DNA of 48,036 nt from Deltaproteobacteria bacterium (lineage in GTDB: Bacteria; Myxococcota; UBA727; VGSZ01), in assembly GCA_016874845.1 (NCBI GenBank), contig VGSZ01000010.1, positions 1 to 48,036 of the forward strand. The letters are read 5' to 3'. The notes beneath the pieces were generated by a model that was not told where the DNA came from, searched no databases, and worked only from the letters and a program-made list of their open reading frames with translations. Made by a program: the position numbers and the translations under genes. Below are positions 35,606 to 43,486 of this stretch, piece after piece; the stretch's first letter is position 1, and the number at the start of each line of letters is the position of its first letter.

Positions 35606-36451
35606 ATGGTCGCCTGGCGCAGCCTGCTCGACGACGGAACCGGGTCGATACCTCCCGACGCCGGGGGATTGGCGCGTCGCGCGGGCCGCCCGCTTTTGTG
35701 TCTGTCGGACATCCACGGCGATCTGGTCGCCCTGGAGAGCGTGCTGGCGGCGGTGCGCGGCCTCGAGCTGGCCGGCATCGTCGTCGCGGGCGACCACTGC
35801 CTCGGCGGGCCGCAGCCCTTCGCTGTGTGGCAGCGGCTGCAGTCGTTGGGCGCCACCCTCGTCCGCGGACCGAGCGATCTGGCCCTGGGCGCCCTCGACA
35901 TCGGCGACCGCACCCCGTCTTCCGCCGCCGAAGAGGCCCGGCTGCTCACCTTCCTGCGCACGCGGCAGGCGCTCGGTGACGTCGTCTGCCGCCGGCTGGC
36001 CGAGCTGCCCACCACGGCGGTGGTGTCGCTCGATGACGCCCGCGGCGTGATGGTCATGCACGGCAGCCCGGGCGACGACTGCCGCGGCCTCGACGACCAC
36101 GACGGCCTCGCCGACGAGGTCGCCTGCGTGGCCGAGGACGCCCTCGTCAGCGGCGCGACCCACGTGCCGTTCTCACGGAGGGTGCCGCGCGACGAGCCGT
36201 GGCGCCACGCGGTAGAAGACGGCCGCGACGCCCACCATGAGGTTGACGACGTCGACGTCGACTTGCTGCCCGCGCCTGCCCCGCTTCTGGTCGTCAACGC
36301 CGGGTCGGTGGGCATGAGCCCGCTGCGCCGCCCCGACGGGCGCCGCACCGCCCACGCTGTCCTGCTCGGGTACGGCGACAACGGGCAGCTGCACGCCTGG
36401 GGGCAGGACGTGCTGGTCGCCGACGCCGGCCGCGCCCGGCGCGTGGGCTGA
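35606..36451 (+). CDS. Calcineurin-type metallophosphoesterase
   Basis: 281 residues, ATG 35606. Metal-binding motifs: DIHGD (35-39), GDHC (62-65), GPSD in place of GNHD (about 88-91), HGSPGD and GATHVPF (for GHTH), and a final NAGSVG, all in the order of the YfcE/ApaH-like single-domain phosphoesterase family. The Asn of GNHD is missing (PS), which may lower activity. No signal peptide, so it is cytoplasmic. A 121-bp gap separates it from the kinase gene. Substrate unknown. Confidence 0.85.
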   Translation: MVAWRSLLDDGTGSIPPDAGGLARRAGRPLLCLSDIHGDLVALESVLAAVRGLELAGIVVAGDHCLGGPQPFAVWQRLQSLGATLVRGPSDLALGALDIGDRTPSSAAEEARLLTFLRTRQALGDVVCRRLAELPTTAVVSLDDARGVMVMHGSPGDDCRGLDDHDGLADEVACVAEDALVSGATHVPFSRRVPRDEPWRHAVEDGRDAHHEVDDVDVDLLPAPAPLLVVNAGSVGMSPLRRPDGRRTAHAVLLGYGDNGQLHAWGQDVLVADAGRARRVG

Positions 36452-36513
36452 GCGACGGCGACGACGAAGCGCGGGGTCTGCCGCGGCGCGGCGGCCTGTG
36501 GCAGGGTGGCGGC

Positions 36514-37275
36514 GTGACGATCGTCGACGAGCTGACCCTCGAAGCGAAGCGCCTGGCCGCGGCCGAACAGCTGCTTGGCCACGCGTTCGCCGATCGCCAC
36601 CGGCTGCTGTCGGCGCTGACCCACCGCAGCTTCCTGAACGAACACGCCAGCGCCGTCGCCCACAACGAGGTGCTCGAGCTGCTCGGCGACTCGGTGCTGT
36701 CACTCGTCGTCACCGAGGCTCTCGTCCGGGCGAGCCCGGGCGCCGGCGAGGGCGAGCTGACCGTGCGCCGCGCCGCCCACGTGTCGACGGCAAACCTCGC
36801 CCGGGCCGCCGCCGCGTCGGGGCTGGTCGCGCTGCTGCGCACCGGCCGCAGCCTCGCCAGGGGCGTGCCCGAAAACGTCGCCGCCGACGTCGTCGAAGCC
36901 GTGCTCGGCGCCTGCTACGAGGACGGTGGGCTGCCCGCCGCGCGCGCGCTCGTCGAGCGACTGCTTGGCCCGCCGCCGGCCGAGGCCGAGCCGGTGCGCG
37001 CCCACGCCAAGAAGGACCTGCAGGAGCGGCTGCAGGCGCTGGTCGGGCGGGCACCGACCTACGTCGTCGCCCACAAGGACGGCCCGCGGCACGCGCCGAC
37101 GTACACCGCCGACGTCGTCCTTGGCGACCACGTGCTCGGCCGCGGCGAGGGCCCCAACAAGCGCGTCGCCACCGAGACCGCCGCCGCCGCCGCGCTGGCG
37201 GCGCTCGCCGATGTCGACGACGCCGCGCTTGTCGCCTGGCTCGGCGCGGCGACCACGCCGAAGGAGCGCCGGTGA
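36514..37275 (+). CDS. rnc: Ribonuclease III
   Basis: 253 residues from GTG 36514. RNase III domain with the signature NEVLELLGDS (51-60; catalytic E55, D59) and a second active-site segment ADVVEAVLGACYED (124-137; D125, E128). A double-stranded-RNA-binding domain follows (about 168-235: DLQERLQALVGRAPTYVV ... GEGPNKRVATETAAAAAL). It cuts double-stranded RNA during rRNA maturation and antisense turnover. QueG starts inside the stop (GTGA at 37272), so the two are coupled. The usual era neighbour is absent. Confidence 0.96.
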   Translation: MTIVDELTLEAKRLAAAEQLLGHAFADRHRLLSALTHRSFLNEHASAVAHNEVLELLGDSVLSLVVTEALVRASPGAGEGELTVRRAAHVSTANLARAAAASGLVALLRTGRSLARGVPENVAADVVEAVLGACYEDGGLPAARALVERLLGPPPAEAEPVRAHAKKDLQERLQALVGRAPTYVVAHKDGPRHAPTYTADVVLGDHVLGRGEGPNKRVATETAAAAALAALADVDDAALVAWLGAATTPKERR

Positions 37276-38198
37276 CCCCGCTGATGCAGGGCCTCGCCGT
37301 CGAGGCGCGCGCGCTGGGCTTCGACGACGTCGGCGTCTGCCCCGCCGACGTGCCGATGCCCGACCGCGACCACGTCTCCGCCGCCTTCGACGACGGCAGG
37401 CTCGAGCCCCTCGCATGGATGGCGGCGACGCGCGACCAGCGGCTCGACGTGCGCGTGCGCATGCCGGCGGCGCAGAGCGTCGTCGTCGTCGTGCAGTCGT
37501 ACTGGCAGGGCGATCACGGCGCCCACGTCAACGCCGACGCCCTCGCCCGCAGCGGCAAGATCGCGCGCTACGCGTGGGGGCAAGACTACCACCACGTGCT
37601 GCGGCGCAAGCTGCGCCGGCTGCGCAAGTGGCTGCTCGAGCGGGCGCCAGGGGCGAAGGTCGCGCCGTTCAACGACGTCGACGCCGTCACCGAGCGGGCG
37701 TGGGCCATGGCCTGCGGCCTCGGCTTCGCGGGCAAGAGCGGCATGTTCATCTCGCGCACGCTCGGCACGTGGACGTTCCTTGGTGGGCTGCTCACCGACG
37801 TAGACCTGCACGGCGGCGTCGTGCCGGAGCGCGTCACCGACGCCTGCGGCACCTGCACCGCCTGCCTCGACGCCTGCCCGACGCGGGCCATCATCGCGCC
37901 CCACATCGTCGACGCGCGCCGCTGCCTCGTCACCTGGAACGTCGAGGAGCCCACCGACCCGCGCGGCGACGCCTTCGCCGGACACGGCTGGGCCGTGGGC
38001 TGCGACGTGTGCCAGGAGGTCTGCCCCTGGAACAAGTTCGCGCAGCCGACGCGCGAACCCCGCTACGCGCCGCGGCATGTCGTCGTCGACCCTGACGCGC
38101 CGCCCTCGGCGGCCGACGTCAAGGGCACCCCGCTGGCGCGACCGGGGGCCGACAACCTCGTGTCCCTCGCGCGGCGGGCGCGGCCCCGGAGCGTCTGA
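37272..38198 (+). CDS. queG: Epoxyqueuosine reductase
   Basis: 308 residues from GTG 37272 (GTGA overlap with rnc). Two [4Fe-4S] ferredoxin-like clusters: CGTCTACLDACP and CDVCQEVCPWN. The substrate/cobalamin segment NDVDAVTERAWAMACGLGF with GKSGMFIS matches the QueG core, including the catalytic Asp. It reduces epoxyqueuosine to queuosine in tRNA wobble position 34 (GUN anticodons) in the cytoplasm, using cobalamin. The length is slightly shorter than typical QueG (about 350) because the C-terminal HEAT-like repeat is missing. Confidence 0.95.
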   Translation: MTPLMQGLAVEARALGFDDVGVCPADVPMPDRDHVSAAFDDGRLEPLAWMAATRDQRLDVRVRMPAAQSVVVVVQSYWQGDHGAHVNADALARSGKIARYAWGQDYHHVLRRKLRRLRKWLLERAPGAKVAPFNDVDAVTERAWAMACGLGFAGKSGMFISRTLGTWTFLGGLLTDVDLHGGVVPERVTDACGTCTACLDACPTRAIIAPHIVDARRCLVTWNVEEPTDPRGDAFAGHGWAVGCDVCQEVCPWNKFAQPTREPRYAPRHVVVDPDAPPSAADVKGTPLARPGADNLVSLARRARPRSV

Positions 38199-38373
38199 GG
38201 GAAGATCGGCGGCTTCGCTCGCTCACGGGCGAAGGGTACGCTCGCTGCGCTGCTCGACCGGCGGCTCATCGCGCTCGCTGTCCCGTCCGACTCGTCAGCC
38301 GCGGGCGCCGTGACCAACGCGCCGGCGGCGGCATCCCAGCTCCGTTCGGTTTGTCCTTGCTCCGGAGGCCCAC

Positions 38374-38982
38374 ATGTTCCCCCGTGTCCGTCCCCTCGTC
38401 GCCGCCTCGGTGGCCTTGCTGTCGTTGTCTGCGGTGTCGTCGTTGTCGTCGTGCGTCGCGAACGCCGGCGAGCCAGCGTCCGGCGCCGGCAAGGTCGCGG
38501 CCACGGCGGCGGCCCTCGAGCTGGTGGTGACGGACATCGACGGCAAGAAGGTCGACCTGAAGGGCTACCGCGGCACCGCGTTGCTGATCGTCAACGTCGC
38601 GTCGGAGTGTGGCTACACGCCCCAGTACGCCGAGCTGCAGCAGCTGCACCAGAAGTACAAGGACCGCGGCTTCACCGTGCTCGGTTTCCCGTCGAACGAC
38701 TACGGCGGTCAGGAGCCGAACGACGGCGCAGCGATCAAGAAGTTCGCCGCCACCGAGTACGGCGTGACGTTCCCGTTGTTCGAGAAGGTGCACACGTCGG
38801 GCAAGGAGATGTGCCCGCTGTACCAGAAGCTCACGACCGAGAAGGGCGCGGTGAAGTGGAACTTCACCAAGTTCCTCGTCAATCCGGCCGGCTTCGTCGT
38901 CGCGAAGTTCGACTCGGGCACGAACCCGCTGTCGCCCGAGCTGACCGGCGCCCTCGAAGCCGTGTTGCCGAAGAAGGGCTGA
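38374..38982 (+). CDS. Glutathione/thioredoxin peroxidase lipoprotein
   Basis: 202 residues, ATG 38374, with GGAGG (38364-38368). The signal ends SSLSSC (C27), a lipobox. A peroxidase domain follows, with catalytic Cys in ECGY (C79), the Gln of GGQEP (Q113) and Trp/Asn of KWNF (W162, N163). No Sec codon is used. A resolving Cys is available at C147 (KEMCPL). These Cys-type GPx usually take electrons from thioredoxin-like proteins, which fits the DsbD-like gene at the left end if both act in the envelope (inference). It is monocistronic; upstream 38199-38373 has no gene. Confidence 0.92.
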   Translation: MFPRVRPLVAASVALLSLSAVSSLSSCVANAGEPASGAGKVAATAAALELVVTDIDGKKVDLKGYRGTALLIVNVASECGYTPQYAELQQLHQKYKDRGFTVLGFPSNDYGGQEPNDGAAIKKFAATEYGVTFPLFEKVHTSGKEMCPLYQKLTTEKGAVKWNFTKFLVNPAGFVVAKFDSGTNPLSPELTGALEAVLPKKG

Positions 38983-39100
38983 CGGCAGACGGGGCCGCCC
39001 CGGCTGCGCTCCGGCAAAACGCAGGGCTGCCCTTGGCGTCGCCTTCGGGGGCGGTAGCCTGCCCACCGGTCGTCGGGATCAATCGGCGCCGGGAGGCGTC

Positions 39101-41830
39101 ATGTCCCTGTCGCGCTTGGCTGTCGTCGTTGCCCTTGTGTTCGCGGCTGTTCCGTTCGCCGGCTGCGCCGAGCCCGTGGCCGTGCCCCGCGCTGACGGCG
39201 ACGAGCCCGTGGGCTGCGTCATCGACGAGCACTGCGGCCCGGGCCGGATCTGCATCGACGCGGCGTGCGTGGCCGACCCCGATGTCGGCCGCTGCACCCA
39301 GAACGCCGCCTGCGATCTCGGGCTCGTCTGTCGGGACGGCGACTGCGTGACGGCGGACGAGGGTGGCGAGTGCGCCTCCGACGTCGACTGCGAAGTCGCC
39401 GAGCGTTGCACCGTCGGCGTCGAAGGCGACTGCCTGCCGCCCCGCGACTGCGTGCTCGGCGAGCCCGGAGCGGGCTGCCGCGAGGAGTGCACGGGCCACT
39501 GCGTGGGCCGCGACGCCTGCGCCGGCGACGCCGACTGCGCCCCCACCGAGACCTGCGACCCGTTGTCGTCGGTGTGCCTGCCGCTGGGCGACTGCGACGA
39601 CGACGACGGCTGCCCGGGCGACGCGTCGTGCATCGATGACACCTGCGTCGACAACGGTGACTGCGCCACGGACGGCGAGTGTCCAGCGACCCAGTCGTGC
39701 GTCGACGGCGAGTGTGTGCGCCACGGCGCCTGCGCCGTCGACGCCGACTGCCCCGGCGACCAGCGCTGCCTTGTCGAGCTGTGCGTGCGCCGCGTGCCGT
39801 GCGCCAGCGACGACGACTGCGGCTTCGACGAGCTCTGCGACACGGCGAACGCCGGCGGCACCTGCACCGTGATCGGCGGCTGCGCCACCGTCGACGACTG
39901 CCCCGGCAGCGAAGGCGTCGCCTGCCTCGACGGCGTCTGCACCCGCGCCCCGTGCGGGCGCAACGCCGAGTGCGACGACGGCGTGTTCTGCAACGGCAAG
40001 GAGACCTGCAACCCGCGCGAGGGCTGCGCGCCCGGCCCCGCCCCGCGCACCGAGGCCCTGCCCACCTGCGTCGTCGAGGTGTGCGACGAGGACGAAAACA
40101 CCCTGGTGCTCACGCCGGTGCACGACCGCTGTGCCGACGCGAGCCCGTGCACCGACGACGTCTGCGACCTGTCGCTGGGCTGCGTGAGCACGCCGAACGT
40201 CTTCGTGCCCGACCCGGGCCCCGTGGGCGATTGCGTCCGCACCGCCTGCGTCGACGGCGCCCTCGCCGACGTCCCTGCCGACGACGAGCTCCCGGGCGAC
40301 GCCGGCGAAGAGGGGGACTGCCGGCGCCGCGTGTGCGACGGCGGCGCGCCCCGCGCGGTGGCCGACGACGCCGACGTGCCCGCCCAACGCTCGAACACCG
40401 ACTGCCTCGCCCAGGCCTGCGCCGCCGGCGCCGTCGTCGACGAGCCGGCCACAGAGATCCTGCCCCAGCGCGCCGGCAACGACTGCACCACCCAGGTCTG
40501 CGCCGACGGCGCCGCCTTCGACGCCCCCGCGAACGACGAGGTGCCACCGCAGGGCCCCGCCGGCGACTGCAAGCGGCAGGCGTGCAGCGACGGCGCGGCG
40601 GTCACCGTCGCCGACGCGGCCGACCTGCCGCCGTCGCAGGGGTGCCGCGACGGCGCGTGCAACGGCACCACGCCGCAGACGGCGCCGAACGACGCGCGCT
40701 GCGCCGACACGGCGGTGTGCACCACCGGGACGTGCAACGTCGACGGCAGCTGCACGCAGACCGAGGTCGATGCGCTGTGCGCGGCGCTGTGCGGCGACGG
40801 GCGCGTGGGCCTGTGCGCGGTGGGGGACCCGCGGGCGGCGACCGCCGGCGAGCTAGCCGGCTGTATGTGCCTGACGCCGGCCACGCTGACCTGCGGCGTC
40901 GATGCGCCGGTGAAGCAGGTGCTGCAGGCGTTCCAGCTGACGGCGACGGCGCCCGCGGCAGCCACGGGGTCGACGTTCACGTGGGACCTCATCGGCGTCC
41001 CCGCCGACGCCGACCCGGCGACGCAGCTGCTCGTCGGCGCGACATCGCGGCTGGCGGCGTTCACGGCGACGACGCCGTCGGCCGCCGGGGTGCGCGACTA
41101 CCGGCTGCGCGTGACGCTGATGGAGCCCGACCTGCCGGCCCAGACCTGCGACGTCATCGTCGAGGCGACGAAGATCCCCGACACGCTTGAGGTCTCGCTG
41201 TTCATGCAGGTCGGCCTCGACGTCGACCTGCACGTCGTGGGTGGCGCGCTGTCGAGCGTGTTCGACTTCCGGTACCACGTCCTGCACAACCCGCTGTTCG
41301 ATGCCGCCGACAACGACTGCTACTGGCAGAACTGCCCGGTGTGCACCGTCGCCCTGCCCGGCCAGGCCTGCACGCCGCCGCAAGACGCCAACGGGAACAA
41401 CGTCCGCATCGTCGACTTCGACGACCCCCGCGACGGGGCGTCGCTGCTCGACAAGCAGGACCCGCAGCTCGACATCGACAACCAGCGCGGCTGCTTCACG
41501 GGCAGCAACGGCGACCTGCAGTGCATCCCCGAGAAGATCACGGTCGAGCAGCCCGACGCCGGCGCCTACTTCGTCTGGACGCACCTGTGGGGCGCGGCGC
41601 TGACTGTCGCTCCCGGATCGTTGTCGTCGCCGTCGGAGACGACGGTGACGGTGCAGGTCGTCTGCCGCGGGCAGACGGTGACGGCGACGCGCACGCTGTC
41701 GTCGGCGACCGCCGACGGTGGCGCCACCGCCGCCGCCGTGAACTCGCCGCGACGCTACGGCGGCAACCTGGGCTACATCCGGGTCGACGTGCCAGACAGC
41801 GGACCGTGCACCATCGACACGACCCCCTGA
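39101..41830 (+). CDS. Large Cys-rich lipoprotein with DUF2135/YfaP-like C-terminus
   Basis: 909 residues, ATG 39101, preceded by GGGAGG. The signal ends PFAGC (C22), a lipobox. Residues about 35-300 are a string of short Cys-rich repeats (CxxxxxC..DGxC; examples ECASDVDCEV, CVDNGDCATDGECP, CAVDADCPGDQRC), as in myxobacterial EB-module/EGF-like stalks. A second section (300-580) has longer spacing. The C-terminal domain (about 690-905) has LDVDLHVV with NCPVC and a beta-rich sandwich, like YfaP/DUF2135 adhesin-like proteins of this lineage. It is probably an outer-surface, disulfide-rich adhesion or sensor protein. It is coupled by closeness (40 bp) to the small lipoprotein. Confidence 0.88.
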   Translation: MSLSRLAVVVALVFAAVPFAGCAEPVAVPRADGDEPVGCVIDEHCGPGRICIDAACVADPDVGRCTQNAACDLGLVCRDGDCVTADEGGECASDVDCEVAERCTVGVEGDCLPPRDCVLGEPGAGCREECTGHCVGRDACAGDADCAPTETCDPLSSVCLPLGDCDDDDGCPGDASCIDDTCVDNGDCATDGECPATQSCVDGECVRHGACAVDADCPGDQRCLVELCVRRVPCASDDDCGFDELCDTANAGGTCTVIGGCATVDDCPGSEGVACLDGVCTRAPCGRNAECDDGVFCNGKETCNPREGCAPGPAPRTEALPTCVVEVCDEDENTLVLTPVHDRCADASPCTDDVCDLSLGCVSTPNVFVPDPGPVGDCVRTACVDGALADVPADDELPGDAGEEGDCRRRVCDGGAPRAVADDADVPAQRSNTDCLAQACAAGAVVDEPATEILPQRAGNDCTTQVCADGAAFDAPANDEVPPQGPAGDCKRQACSDGAAVTVADAADLPPSQGCRDGACNGTTPQTAPNDARCADTAVCTTGTCNVDGSCTQTEVDALCAALCGDGRVGLCAVGDPRAATAGELAGCMCLTPATLTCGVDAPVKQVLQAFQLTATAPAAATGSTFTWDLIGVPADADPATQLLVGATSRLAAFTATTPSAAGVRDYRLRVTLMEPDLPAQTCDVIVEATKIPDTLEVSLFMQVGLDVDLHVVGGALSSVFDFRYHVLHNPLFDAADNDCYWQNCPVCTVALPGQACTPPQDANGNNVRIVDFDDPRDGASLLDKQDPQLDIDNQRGCFTGSNGDLQCIPEKITVEQPDAGAYFVWTHLWGAALTVAPGSLSSPSETTVTVQVVCRGQTVTATRTLSSATADGGATAAAVNSPRRYGGNLGYIRVDVPDSGPCTIDTTP

Positions 41831-41870
41831 CCGATCGACGAACGCTCCCTTCGCCCACCCCGAGGACCCG

Positions 41871-42128
41871 ATGAACCGCCACGTCCTGCTCGCTGCCCTC
41901 GCCCTCGCCCTCGCCCACGCCCTCGCCGGCTGCGGCGGCGCCCAGCTTGTCGACTGCGACGCGGTCGCCGCCGAGCAGGACGCCTGCATGGACGACGCCT
42001 CGCTGGCGGCCTGCCGCGCCGCCAACGACGAGTGCGAGGCCGCCGGCGCCGGCGAGGTGCTCGTGCTCGAGAGCTGCCCGCTGCAGTTCAGCTGCTCGCT
42101 GCCGCGCACCACGGACCTGCCGCAGTAG
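41871..42128 (+). CDS. Small Cys-rich lipoprotein
   Basis: 85 residues, ATG 41871, ribosome-binding GAGGA just upstream. The signal ends ALAGC (C21). The mature part has six further cysteines in the pattern C..DAVAAEQDAC, CRAANDEC and CPLQFSC, probably a helical disulfide-stabilised domain like those with CHCH-type spacing. It lies 40 bp after the 909-residue lipoprotein and may work with it on the surface. No known family. Confidence 0.82.
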   Translation: MNRHVLLAALALALAHALAGCGGAQLVDCDAVAAEQDACMDDASLAACRAANDECEAAGAGEVLVLESCPLQFSCSLPRTTDLPQ

Positions 42129-42150
42129 CCGCGCCGCAAGAGCCGGCGTC

Positions 42151-42195
42151 CGTGCCTTCCGTGCCTTCCGTGCCTTCCGTGCCTTCCGTGCCTTA
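42151..42195. repeat. 9-bp tandem repeat over a stop codon
   Basis: Five units of CGTGCCTTC (42151-42186) with the last one CGTGCCTTA (42187-42195). The TTA of the last unit is the TAA stop of the minus-strand gene ending at 42193. Loss or gain of units outside the stop would not change that gene, but the repeat borders it exactly. Confidence 0.85.
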
Positions 42196-43404
42196 CGGCG
42201 CGGGCGCCACCGACAGGCGCAGCGCGGACCCCTGGCACGCGTCGGCAACGACGACGCTGCCGTCCGACAGCACGGCGAGGCCCTGCCGGCAGCGCGCGTA
42301 CGCCTCGGGAGAGCTCGTCGGCTCGCAGTCGATGTCGCCGTCGCATGTCGAGGCGGCGTAGGCGTTCGTCACGCGGTCCTTGCCGTCGCCGTCGCCGCTG
42401 CCGTCCGCGCCGACGATGACGCACACGACGTCATCGGCGGCGACGTACAGTGCCGTCGGCGTCGAACGCGAGCTGCCGCGGGCTTCGCACCGGGAAGCGC
42501 GACCTGGCGCGCCCTCGCCGGCGTTCGAGTCCGAGCCGTCGCCGAGCGCGACCGCGACGTTGGGTCCGCCATCGCCATGGTCCATCGACGCGGCGGCGAC
42601 GCGCAGCACGCGGTCGTTGCCGGTGTCGGCGCTGTACAGAGCGCCGGTGGCGGGCGACACCGCGACGTGCGTCGGGCGATCGAGGAAGCCCGGCGCGCGG
42701 CCGGCCCGGCCGCACGCGCCGTACACGGGCTGGCCGGGGAGCGCCTGGCCGTCGTCGTCGGGCTGCACGACGCCGTCGCCGCACAACCTCTTCGTGCACG
42801 CGGTGCTGCACGCCGCGCCCGCCGTGGGCGACGCGGACTGCGCGCCGTCGCACTCTTCCTCGCCGAGGACTGCCACAGCCGTGCTGCCCTCGGGGGTCAG
42901 CGATGAGGCGTCGAGCACCCTGTCACCGCACCGGTACTTCCGGCAGTCGGTGCGACAGGCGAAGGGCCGGACGTTCCTGTGGTCGTCGCCGTCGTCGCAT
43001 GGTTCGGGGGTCGTCGTCGACGTCGACACGAGGCCGTCGCCGCGGCGCGCTGGCGCGCGGAAGCCGGCGACGCACACGGCGTCGGTCCCGCACGGCGTGT
43101 TGTCCCAGGACGGCGACGAAGCGATCGCCCTGCCCGGTCGCGCACGCGCCGAAGGCGTCGACGGCGAAGCAGCGGCCGTCCTCGTCGACGACGAGGACGG
43201 CCGCTGCTTCGCCGGGCACTCGGCGGTGCTCGCGCAGCGCACGACACCGGGGGGCACCTCCGCCGGCGACAGGGCGCGAAAGCAACCACCGAGCGCGACG
43301 ACCAGCGCGACGACCAGCGCGACGACCAGCACGACGACCAGCGCGACGACGACGACGGGGAACAACACGAGCGGCGCGCGGGCGGCGCGCCTGCCGGAGT
43401 CCAC
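42193..43404 (-). CDS. NHL-like Cys-rich lipoprotein, apparently frame-disrupted
   Basis: 403 residues in one open frame from GTG or ATG 43404, but residues about 64-105 look out of frame. The signal has a 12-bp DNA repeat (LVVA/ALVV units) and lipobox ALGGC. It has Cys-rich parts, GEEECDGAQ and CGDGVVQ, and NHL-repeat-like strings (RPTHVAVSPATGALYSADTG; VAVALGDGSDSN). Between, a 51-bp perfect palindrome (43163-43213) interrupts the reading: the other frame gives DEDGRCFAVDAFGACATG, which fits the Cys-rich pattern better. The middle is thus probably shifted by an inverted-copy insertion and a second compensating shift. It could be a damaged gene or an assembly error. Confidence 0.65.
   Translation of the reverse strand: MDSGRRAARAPLVLFPVVVVALVVVLVVALVVALVVALGGCFRALSPAEVPPGVVRCASTAECPAKQRPSSSSTRTAAASPSTPSARARPGRAIASSPSWDNTPCGTDAVCVAGFRAPARRGDGLVSTSTTTPEPCDDGDDHRNVRPFACRTDCRKYRCGDRVLDASSLTPEGSTAVAVLGEEECDGAQSASPTAGAACSTACTKRLCGDGVVQPDDDGQALPGQPVYGACGRAGRAPGFLDRPTHVAVSPATGALYSADTGNDRVLRVAAASMDHGDGGPNVAVALGDGSDSNAGEGAPGRASRCEARGSSRSTPTALYVAADDVVCVIVGADGSGDGDGKDRVTNAYAASTCDGDIDCEPTSSPEAYARCRQGLAVLSDGSVVVADACQGSALRLSVAPAP
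43163..43213. repeat. 51-bp near-perfect palindrome inside a gene
   Basis: Arms of 25 bp (43163-43187 and 43189-43213; GGCGAAGCAGCGGCCGTCCT plus CGTCG) surround one central A, with perfect complementarity. Inside the coding sequence such a palindrome is unusual and is not a terminator position. Confidence 0.9.
43293..43352. repeat. 12-bp tandem repeat encoding the lipoprotein signal
   Basis: Five 12-bp units (GCGCGACGACCA with a single change in the fourth and in the fifth) begin at 43293, 43305, 43317, 43329 and 43341. They are read on the minus strand as repeats of Val-Val-Ala-Leu in the hydrophobic segment before the lipobox. Confidence 0.85.
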
Positions 43405-43486
43405 TGCGCTCCCGCCCCAGGCCGACGACGCCGCCGACGCCCTGGCCCCGCTTTGCGGACGCCTCGTCGTCGTCTACGGCGTTTGC

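Noticed and set aside
38199-38373. Gene between queG and the peroxidase
   Set aside because: Only short Arg-rich frames without ribosome-binding sites; a CTTCGC/GCGAAG hairpin near 38213 more likely marks the end of queG transcription.
42380-43486. Long N-terminal extension of RF3 upstream of ATG 43487
   Set aside because: The open frame continues upstream by chance over the opposite-strand lipoprotein; RF3 homologues begin at the segment just before the GTPase motif.
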